Part shown: in pieces, positions 1 to 4,474 of the stretch
How the letters are laid out: each line of letters opens with the position of its first letter
How positions within the stretch are numbered: the first letter of the stretch is position 1
Assembly (NCBI GenBank): GCA_023425615.1
Contig: JAFACJ010001025.1
Location: 1-5,913, forward strand
Direction: 5' to 3'
DNA from: Actinomycetes bacterium
GTDB lineage: Bacteria; Actinomycetota; Actinomycetes; Streptosporangiales; Streptosporangiaceae
DNA length: 5,913 nt
Program-made: the position numbers and the translations under genes
The notes under the pieces: generated by a model
What the model was told of the DNA's origin: nothing
The model's input: only the letters and a program-made list of their open reading frames with translations
Database searches by the model: none

Positions 1-274
1 GGTCAGGGTGGTGATCGCCTGGCTGAAGGTGTGCTGCTCGTCTTCGGGGAGCCAGCGGGAGGCGTGGAGCATGTGGAGGGACGTGGTGAGGCGGGTCAGG
101 TCCTCGTCGGTTCCCAGGTCGCCCAGGTAGGAGGGGAGGAGCAGGGCCAGGGACTTGAGGTCACCGCGGGCGAGGAGGGCGGTGAGCAGGGATGTCAGCA
201 AGGGGGCGGCGGGGCGCGGGGGGGATGGCTTGGGTGGTGTGCAGTCCTTCGGCGGTGGCGAGCCTGAAGGTCAT
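1..274 (-). pseudogene. Frameshifted, partial gene of unknown function coupled to the MerR-clamp gene
   Basis: An ATG at 274-272 overlaps the TGA stop of the upstream regulator gene in an ATGA arrangement, typical of translationally coupled genes. The first ~17 codons (MTFRLATAEGLHTTQAI) have strong G/C third positions, but this frame then degrades and stops at 161-163. From about 205 to position 1 a different frame is clearly coding-like and open to the window edge; it reads LLARGDLKSLALLLPSYLGD, a helical, Leu-rich pattern, with LTRLTTSLHMLHASRW further on. Joining the two needs a one-base skip between about 205 and 228, where there is a run of seven G on the plus strand (218-224). The gene is therefore either disrupted, decoded by a +1 shift, or affected by a homopolymer error. 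The protein is probably soluble. I recognise no family. Its coupling to the regulator suggests a linked function. Confidence 0.55.
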
Positions 275-1335
275 GGGGCGTTGAGGACGGGCATGACGAG
301 GGTGGTGAAGTCGCCTTGGTCGGCGGAGCGGACGACGACGGGACCGGTCGGCGAGGCGACCTCCAGCAGCGTGTCGGGGCCGACCCCCGCATCGAGCGCG
401 GGCAGGAGCACGCGGGGATCGAAGGAGATGCGCAACGCCGGGCCCGTGCAGAGGGCGGGAAGGTCCGCCTCGGAGGTGTCGCGGGAGGTGAGGGCGAGGC
501 GCTGCCCGTCGGCGTGCAGGGTGACGGGCCCGCACCGCTCGGCGAGCGCGGCGCTCAGAGCGGTGCGGCCGGTGATGATGCGGTGCCGGACGGCGGGGAG
601 GCCATCGAGGATGGGCCGGTAGTCGGGGAACTCCTCCTCGACGGCCGGCAGGGCCCGTTCGGTGCCCTCACCTCGCAGCCGCGTGCTGCGGCCATCGGTC
701 TCGATGACGACCTCCGGCAGGCGCAGGGCCCACTCCGCGGCGTCCTTCATCTCGGCGGCATCGACCAGGACGCGGCGCGGCTCACCCTCGGTGGCCAGGG
801 TGCGCAGGGAATGGACGGCAAGACGGTAGCGGTCGGTGGCCGCCAGGCGCACCTCCTGCCGGTCGAGCTCGACCAGGACACGGCCCAGCGCGGGGAACTC
901 CTCACGCGCCTTGTCACGGGCCACCGCCGGGGCGACCTGCCGCACGGCACCGGCCAACTCCGCTCCGCCGACGCGTGCCCTGGTCCAAGGCACGCAGCCC
1001 GGCAGGGAGAGCAGGATCTCCTCGATCGCCGACTGCACGGAAGCCGCGGTCTCCCGCGTCCTTCTGGCGTGCTCCTGCAGGACGGCGCGGGCCTCTTCCG
1101 GGGAGCCGTCCAAGACGGCTGAGGCGTCGGTGAGCGGGATCCCGGCCTCACGCAGCCGCCGCACCAGGACAGCGCGGTGCTCCTGGTCCGGGGCGTAGTA
1201 GCGGTAGCCGGTCGTCGCGTCCGTGCGGGCGGGGCGCAGCACTCCGCAGTCGTCATAAAACCGCAGGGCGCTTGGCGCCAACCCCACCCGACGTGCGAAG
1301 ACGCCGATGCTCATCAGTTCCCCGATCTCTTCCAC
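271..1335 (-). CDS. MerR-family transcriptional regulator fused to DNA polymerase III beta-clamp-like domains
   Basis: A cytosolic DNA-binding regulator of 354 aa from GTG 1335, or 347 aa from ATG 1314. Residues 9-51 form a MerR winged helix-turn-helix: MSIGVFARRVGLAPSALRFY, the Asp-Asp-Cys-Gly turn, then GYRYYAPDQ in the wing. A helix suited to MerR dimerisation follows (about 80-111). From about 122 to the end the protein resembles DnaN sliding-clamp domains 2 and 3: AVRQVAPAVARD (130-141), VRLAATDRYRLAV (162-174), EEFPDYRPIL (234-243) and the terminal FTTLVMPV (343-350), like the clamp's C-terminal LLMPM. Clamp domain 1 is absent, so the normal three-domain ring subunit is not present. The clamp fold probably acts as the sensor or oligomerisation module; its ligand is unknown. 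I recall similar actinobacterial proteins being annotated as MerR or 'DNA polymerase III beta family', without an assigned role. The GTG start lies 7 nt after a -10 box (leaderless); the ATG has GGGGA close upstream. It is a likely autoregulator and is coupled to the next gene. Confidence 0.88.
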   Translation of the reverse strand: MEEIGELMSIGVFARRVGLAPSALRFYDDCGVLRPARTDATTGYRYYAPDQEHRAVLVRRLREAGIPLTDASAVLDGSPEEARAVLQEHARRTRETAASVQSAIEEILLSLPGCVPWTRARVGGAELAGAVRQVAPAVARDKAREEFPALGRVLVELDRQEVRLAATDRYRLAVHSLRTLATEGEPRRVLVDAAEMKDAAEWALRLPEVVIETDGRSTRLRGEGTERALPAVEEEFPDYRPILDGLPAVRHRIITGRTALSAALAERCGPVTLHADGQRLALTSRDTSEADLPALCTGPALRISFDPRVLLPALDAGVGPDTLLEVASPTGPVVVRSADQGDFTTLVMPVLNAP

Positions 1336-1342
1336 ACCCGCG

Positions 1343-1373
1343 ATTGTCGTCCTTCAACCGGCTTGAAGGTCAA
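1343..1373 (-). promoter_or_regulatory. MerR-type promoter with 19-bp spacer driving the regulator gene
   Basis: On the minus strand TTGACC (1373-1368) and GACAAT (1348-1343) are separated by exactly 19 bp. An over-long spacer of 19-20 bp carrying a dyad is the signature of promoters that MerR-family proteins activate by untwisting DNA. The predicted transcription start, 7 nt past the -10, falls on or next to the G of GTG 1335. This suggests a leaderless mRNA, or a ~21-nt leader if ATG 1314 is used. The promoter lies inside the last codons of the lipoprotein gene. Confidence 0.72.
1351..1369. promoter_or_regulatory. MerR operator: perfect 7-5-7 palindrome
   Basis: Arms CCTTCAA and TTGAAGG flank a 5-bp centre in the spacer between the -35 and -10 boxes. 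The dyad starts at the edge of the -35 box and stops 2 bp short of the -10, where MerR, SoxR and related operators sit. The lipoprotein stop codon TGA (1356-1354) is embedded in one arm. The most likely ligand is the adjacent MerR-clamp protein. Confidence 0.7.
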
Positions 1374-2094
1374 CCGCAACCAGACCAACACCCCGACGAC
1401 CGAGAAGCCGATCCACCGTGATCCCCGACGGTCGGGAACGGCTCTCAAGGGTGTTCCTCGCCAGGGCGTCCTCGCGGGGCACCTGTTCGTCTTCGTCCGC
1501 CTGGTCGGTGACGAGAAGGTGGTAATCGACCGCGACTCGGAAAGTGCCGTCAGCGCCGCGGATGGTCACCTTGTGGCGTCCGGGTGCCAGCGCTCCGGTC
1601 TCGGCCCAAAGCCCGCAACCCTGTGCTTCGAAGGCACCGGCCCTCCGGGTGACCGGGTTGTTCGCGACCCCGCTGACGGTGATGCGGGAACCCGGCCATC
1701 GGAAGACGGGACGCACCACGCCGTCGACCTTCAACTGCCCGGTGGCCGAATCCAGGAGGTCAGCGCACTCCTGCCCGCTTCCGAGCTGGTTGATCAGGGG
1801 CGCCACCAGGGTGCGGCCGGAGGGCACCGTACAGTGCCGGGTGGCCCGACCGCCGAAGGTACCCGCCAGAAACCACATCCCGCCCGGCTGGTTGACGGCG
1901 CAGTACTCACCGGTCCGGTCCTCTACGGGATTGCGGCCGGAGGGAGCGGCGGCGGCCCAACTCCACCAGGCGCCCTGCACGGCAGCGGGATCAAGCGCTG
2001 CCGTGGTCCTCAAGGGAACGACTTCGCCGGCACGGGTACAACCGGCGAGCAGACCGACGAATGAGAGAAGGGCCACCGAACAGATACGAACCAC
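1354..2094 (-). CDS. Secreted lipoprotein of an uncharacterised WFLAGTFGG-containing family
   Basis: 246 aa from GTG 2094. The N-terminus MVRICSVALLSFVGLLAGC is a Sec signal peptide with lipobox LLAGC, so Cys19 would be lipidated and the protein anchored outside the membrane. The mature part has WWSWA (43-47), NPVEDRTGEYC (55-65), WFLAGTFGG (74-82) and CTVPSG (88-93). It also has further cysteines in QECADLL and EAQGCGLW, giving four mature cysteines besides the lipidated one, possibly two disulfides. I recall this WW...NPxxDxTGxxC...WFLAGTFGG...CTxPxG pattern from secreted proteins of bacteria and archaea with no known function. The domain probably ends near VDYHLLV; the last ~45 residues are polar and low in complexity. 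The start was chosen because the signal peptide begins there; sequence further upstream in the same frame is only the shadow of the opposite gene. No good Shine-Dalgarno is seen, but a -10-like box lies 6 nt upstream. The stop is 18 nt before the regulator's GTG. Confidence 0.82.
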   Translation of the reverse strand: MVRICSVALLSFVGLLAGCTRAGEVVPLRTTAALDPAAVQGAWWSWAAAAPSGRNPVEDRTGEYCAVNQPGGMWFLAGTFGGRATRHCTVPSGRTLVAPLINQLGSGQECADLLDSATGQLKVDGVVRPVFRWPGSRITVSGVANNPVTRRAGAFEAQGCGLWAETGALAPGRHKVTIRGADGTFRVAVDYHLLVTDQADEDEQVPREDALARNTLESRSRPSGITVDRLLGRRGVGLVAVDLQAG

Positions 2095-2100
2095 CCGGGC

Positions 2101-2131
2101 AGAGTACGGCCTCGGCACCGTGCCTTGTGAA
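2101..2131 (-). promoter_or_regulatory. Possible leaderless promoter of the lipoprotein gene
   Basis: TACTCT (2106-2101) fits the actinobacterial TANNNT -10 pattern and lies 6 nt before GTG 2094, as expected for a leaderless transcript. A weak -35-like TTCACA (2131-2126) is 19 bp upstream. The spacer contains the palindrome GGCAC-C-GTGCC (2114-2124), a possible operator, though it does not resemble the regulator's 7-5-7 dyad. The -10 placement is the stronger part of the evidence. Confidence 0.35.
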
Positions 2132-2251
2132 CGATGCGGACCGGTACGGCCCCGCCACCACCCGGCCGTCCGCAACATCAGACCAGGAAGCGGGGAGACC
2201 TCGCCCGACAGGCATACCTGAGCGAGCAAACCACAGGCGCAAGCCGACCGC

Positions 2252-2262
2252 GGAGGGAAGGA
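2252..2262 (+). promoter_or_regulatory. Ribosome binding site of the 230-aa gene
   Basis: A purine-rich GGAGGGAAGGA tract precedes ATG 2270. GAAGGA (2257-2262) gives a 7-nt spacing, which supports that start over any in-frame alternative. It contrasts with the apparently leaderless genes around it. Confidence 0.7.
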
Positions 2263-2269
2263 TCGAGAA

Positions 2270-2962
2270 ATGAGCGAGAAGAAGCGCTTCCGGATCCACA
2301 TCCAAGCCGACACAGGCTTCGAGCAGGCCGAGGTGCACATCAGGAACGGTGACCTCGACGCCGCCCGCGCGGCTCTCTCCGAACTGCCCTCCGAACTTGT
2401 GGAGGCGATCCTGCGCAGCGCGGCCCCGCTCGTCGGCACCACGCTCCCGCAGCCCGGCAGCGGACTGCCGATCGACCCGCAGGCCGAAGCCGACCTCCGC
2501 GCGACCGAACGGCGCATCGTGCTGGGCCACACGATCCTGGAGGAGGCCGCGCAGCTCCAGGCCCTCCTCCCCGACGTCGAGATCACCGTCTCGCTCCCCG
2601 GTGAGGAGAGGAGGGGCCCGCACCGGATGGAGGTGCGGGCCTCGATCGACGGCGGCCCGTGGCGGGATGCCCGCGTCCGCCTCGCCTGGACCGCCCACAT
2701 CGATCTGGGCGAGGCCGCCGATCTGCCTGCGCACGGTATGCCTGCGCGTCGGCCGCGGCGGATGGTCGTCCTCGACGTCCCCGACGAGATCACCGGACCC
2801 GTCACCTACACCTTCGTCACCCCGAACGGAGACGAGATCAGCGGCGGCGGCCTGGCCCGCCTGGCACCGCCGGCGGCGGGGATGGAGTACTACTCCCGGG
2901 TGGAAGGCGAGGATCCGGCATCCCACGACCTGGTGGCCGAATGGCGGGAGCGGCAGAGTTGA
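2270..2962 (+). CDS. Hypothetical 230-aa soluble protein
   Basis: 230 aa, not recognised. There is no signal peptide or membrane segment, so it is probably cytosolic. Residues ~1-110 look mainly helical: ADTGFEQAEVHIRNGDLDAA and ALSELPSELVEAILRS could be a repeat-like helical pair, followed by ATERRIVLGHTILEEAAQLQ. Residues ~113-210 look beta-rich (VEITVSLPGEE, HRMEVRASIDGG, RMVVLDVPDEITGPVTYTFV), suggesting a small sandwich fold. A Gly-rich turn (EISGGG) and an acidic tail follow. Codon use is strongly G/C-ending throughout, and a good Shine-Dalgarno precedes the ATG. It is transcribed divergently from the lipoprotein gene across a ~175-bp gap that could hold promoters for both, although I see no convincing plus-strand promoter. 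It is immediately followed by disrupted sequence, so any operon partner may be lost. Confidence 0.75.
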   Translation: MSEKKRFRIHIQADTGFEQAEVHIRNGDLDAARAALSELPSELVEAILRSAAPLVGTTLPQPGSGLPIDPQAEADLRATERRIVLGHTILEEAAQLQALLPDVEITVSLPGEERRGPHRMEVRASIDGGPWRDARVRLAWTAHIDLGEAADLPAHGMPARRPRRMVVLDVPDEITGPVTYTFVTPNGDEISGGGLARLAPPAAGMEYYSRVEGEDPASHDLVAEWRERQS

Positions 2963-3029
2963 CCTCGCAGTCGTCCGACCGTCCCGTACACCGACGCCCG
3001 CACCATCACCGCGCGGGAGAACGGCGACC

Positions 3030-3170
3030 ATGGCGACTCTCCCTGACGGCCTCCTCCACCTCCCGGCCGCTGAACCCGCACCTTCCTCAGCCCCGCGCCG
3101 ACCGATGCGACCAGCGAGCACTTCGAGTACCGCCGCCAGAACGAGGCCCGCAACCGCCTGCGCTGCGGCG
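3030..3170 (+). pseudogene. Degenerate plus-strand coding-like scrap
   Basis: A GGGAG lies 10 nt before ATG 3030, followed by MATLPDGLLHLPAAEPAP. The best coding signal then moves to another frame (about 3080-3166), which reads PTDATSEHFEYRRQNEARNR with almost only G/C third positions. That signal ends near 3166. The pattern suggests the 5' part of a gene with a frameshift and a truncated end. I recognise no family. Between 2963 and 3030 I see only another short coding-like scrap, PYTDARTITARENG, and no regulatory element. Confidence 0.3.
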
Positions 3171-3443
3171 AACGAGCTGAGCTTCAAAGGTCTCGACGAG
3201 TTCGCGCGTGGCCGCGCACCAGCGGTCGGCATCAGAGGCCGGGATCTCGATCACGTCGGTGCCCTGGGAGCCGTAGACCCACCTCGTGGCGTTGGACTCG
3301 ACTACGCCATACGGGTTCTCAGGGCGTCGATGCAAGAAGACATCTCTCTTTTCCGAGACGCTCAAATCGTCATAGGGAAGATGGTGATGGATGTCTCTGA
3401 ACGGTTCTAGGAAGTCCAGGTGTACGCATAGGACTTCTCGCAT
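3087..3443 (-). CDS. Hypothetical protein, probably truncated at its 3' end
   Basis: The frame is open from GTG 3500 to a stop at 3087. I prefer ATG 3443 because AGGAG (3458-3454) lies 10 nt upstream; GTG 3500, only 8 nt after the stop of the upstream peptide gene, is the alternative. From ATG 3443, residues 1-90 look genuine: MREVLCVHLDFLEPFRD, a His-rich IHHHLPYDD, then NATRWVYGSQGTDVIEIPAS and a helix DADRWCAATRELVETFEAQL. G/C third-position bias is strong over 3174-3300 and weaker upstream. After about 3174 the frame loses bias and becomes Arg/Gly/Ser-rich, while the opposite strand becomes coding-like. The real gene was therefore probably cut by a rearrangement there. It lies in line with the 63-aa peptide gene, probably in one operon. 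I recognise no family. Confidence 0.5.
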   Translation of the reverse strand: MREVLCVHLDFLEPFRDIHHHLPYDDLSVSEKRDVFLHRRPENPYGVVESNATRWVYGSQGTDVIEIPASDADRWCAATRELVETFEAQLVRRSAGGCGPRSGGGTRSARWSHRSARG

Positions 3444-3508
3444 CGCGGTCCGGCTCCTGGCTTCACCCGCTCGGAGGTAAGGGGATACCTTCCGTTGCAC
3501 GCTTTCGG

Positions 3509-3700
3509 TCAGCCGCCCGCCAGCTCGTTGATGTGGCAGGACAGGCCGCAGCGTCGGACCGGGACGCCACGAGCACCGGCATCGGGGGATTGGCGGTGCA
3601 GTTCCGGACGCTGGAGCATTGACGACGCTGGACGGACTTCCCCTGAGCTGGCGCTGACGGGGAGGGCGATGCCTTCGTTTTGGCTGATCAGGTCGTGCAT
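3509..3700 (-). CDS. Small 63-aa peptide with strong Shine-Dalgarno; possible RiPP precursor
   Basis: ATG 3700 is preceded by AAAGGAG (3714-3708) with a 7-nt spacing, one of the best Shine-Dalgarno sequences in the window. The product begins MHDLISQNEGIALPVSASSG and ends VPVRRCGLSCHINELAGG, with its only two cysteines at 51 and 55 and a Gly-Gly terminus. There is no signal peptide or membrane segment. A polar N-terminal half followed by a short Cys-bearing C-terminus is the architecture of a precursor of a ribosomally made modified peptide, but no leader class is recognised and no modifying enzyme is seen. It could equally be a small regulatory protein. A second gene follows on the same strand. 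Upstream, only ~50 bp separate it from the IS982 remnant, so its original promoter or upstream partner may be gone. The frame is also open to a GTG at 3781, but the Shine-Dalgarno favours 3700. Confidence 0.55.
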   Translation of the reverse strand: MHDLISQNEGIALPVSASSGEVRPASSMLQRPELHRQSPDAGARGVPVRRCGLSCHINELAGG

Positions 3701-3707
3701 CGTCGGT

Positions 3708-3714
3708 CTCCTTT
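3708..3714 (-). promoter_or_regulatory. Strong ribosome binding site of the 63-aa peptide gene
   Basis: AAAGGAG on the minus strand, with 7 nt to ATG 3700. It decides the start of the peptide gene. A TGA in another frame (3716-3714) directly abuts it and could be the stop of a lost upstream gene. Confidence 0.6.
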
Positions 3715-3752
3715 CATCGGTTTCGGTGTCGGGTTCGCTCGGGCTTGGGGCT

Positions 3753-4337
3753 TCGGTGATGTCGGCGCTGCTCGGCTTCACCGGTGAGCGGCGGTGGCTG
3801 CGCTATGCCCGCGCTCATCTGGCGGGCCTGTTCCCGTACCTGCCCGGCCAGTCCGGCTACGACAAGCGGCTGCGTGCGGCCTCGGCCCTGGTGGCGCATC
3901 TGATCCGGATCCTCGCCCGGGACACCACGCTGCGGAGCGATGATGTGCGGGTGGTCGACTCCACCCCGGTGGAATGCGGCCGCTCCCGCCAGACGGCCCG
4001 CCGCTCAGCGCTGGCCGGCTGGGCCGAGTACGGCTACTGCGCCTCCATTCCCGGTTCTTCTGGGGGCTGCGCCTGCACCTGGTGTGCACGCTGGGCGGGC
4101 TGCCGGTCGCGTTCGCGCTGAGCGGCGCCAAGGCCGACGAGCGGCAGATCCTGCTCGGCATGCCGGAAGCCGACCCCGACCTGGCCGCCCGCCACCCCCG
4201 CCGGAGTCATCATCCGCGTGATCACCCGGATCCTGGCGCTGACCGCCGTGATCTGGCACAACGACAAAACCGGTCAGCTCACCGCCCGGTCCCTCACCGC
4301 CTACGGTCGCTGACCGCGACCAGACACCCTGGAATCA
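3753..4337 (+). mobile_element. IS982-family insertion sequence remnant
   Basis: The span covers the decayed transposase plus a short 3' flank. The left boundary is where transposase similarity begins (about 3753-3756); no left terminal repeat is visible, so that end of the element is missing. On the right, about 23 bp follow the transposase stop up to GAATCAATCATCTAG, which may contain the original right end, but with no left end I cannot confirm an inverted repeat or a target duplication. The element cannot be mobile on its own. Confidence 0.5.
3756..4313 (+). pseudogene. IS982-type DDE transposase, truncated, frameshifted and internally deleted
   Basis: The remnant enters at VMSALLGFTGERRWLRYAR, followed by LFPYLPGQSGYDKRLRAA and the first catalytic-region motif VVDSTPVECGRSR, then LAGWAEYGYCAS. 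These match actinobacterial IS982 transposases as I know them. At 4046/4047 one C is missing; restoring it continues the protein as HSRFFWGLRLHLVCTLGGLP and AFALSGAKADERQILLGMPE, up to about 4198. The expected middle-to-late part, with the DKGY-type motif and the final acidic residue, is absent. The C-terminal tail VIIRVITRILALTAVIWHND resumes in yet another frame at 4206 and ends at TGA 4311-4313. About 185 residues remain of a family that usually has about 290. With the N-terminus and part of the catalytic core missing, it is inactive. Confidence 0.8.
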
Positions 4338-4407
4338 ATCATCTAGCTCTCTGGGAGCGCTTCTTCTGGTTGCGGGTTCGGTGTCCAACGCCGCTCTGCG
4401 ACAGGTG

Positions 4408-4430
4408 CCCGCATACGCGCAGGGTGCGGG
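4408..4430 (-). terminator. Possible weak hairpin downstream of the HNH nuclease gene
   Basis: CCCGCA (4408-4413) and TGCGGG (4425-4430) form a perfect 6-bp stem with an 11-nt loop, 45-67 nt beyond the nuclease stop at 4475. No U-run follows in the minus direction, so as an intrinsic terminator it is weak; many actinobacterial terminators lack U-runs. Nothing else is supported in the 4338-4474 gap. Confidence 0.25.
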
Positions 4431-4474
4431 TGGGCCGGTGTAGATGCAGGCGTCCAGCCCTGATGTGTTCTGTC

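Noticed and set aside
316..1122. 268-codon open frame on the plus strand
   Set aside because: Mirror of the MerR-clamp gene, a common effect in high-GC DNA; the minus strand carries clear domain motifs.
1424..1436. CCCGAC-G-GTCGGG palindrome in the lipoprotein tail
   Set aside because: A one-base centre cannot form an RNA hairpin as drawn, and short GC palindromes are frequent at this composition; no promoter is nearby.
2104..2151. GTACGGCC repeated at 2104-2111 and 2144-2151
   Set aside because: Only 8 bp of GC-rich sequence with no regular spacing; chance is likely.
2095..2805. In-frame extension of the lipoprotein frame upstream of GTG 2094 to 2805
   Set aside because: It is the complement of the well-supported plus-strand gene 2270-2962, and the lipoprotein signal peptide sets the true start at 2094.
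1991..3232. 413-codon open frame on the minus strand
   Set aside because: Antisense shadow of the 230-aa gene and the mosaic region; its composition is Arg/Gly/Ala-rich with no recognisable domain.
2349..3410. 353-codon plus-strand frame running through the 230-aa gene and beyond
   Set aside because: It overlaps the 230-aa gene in another frame and is Arg/Ser/Pro-rich; only short local pieces look coding-like.
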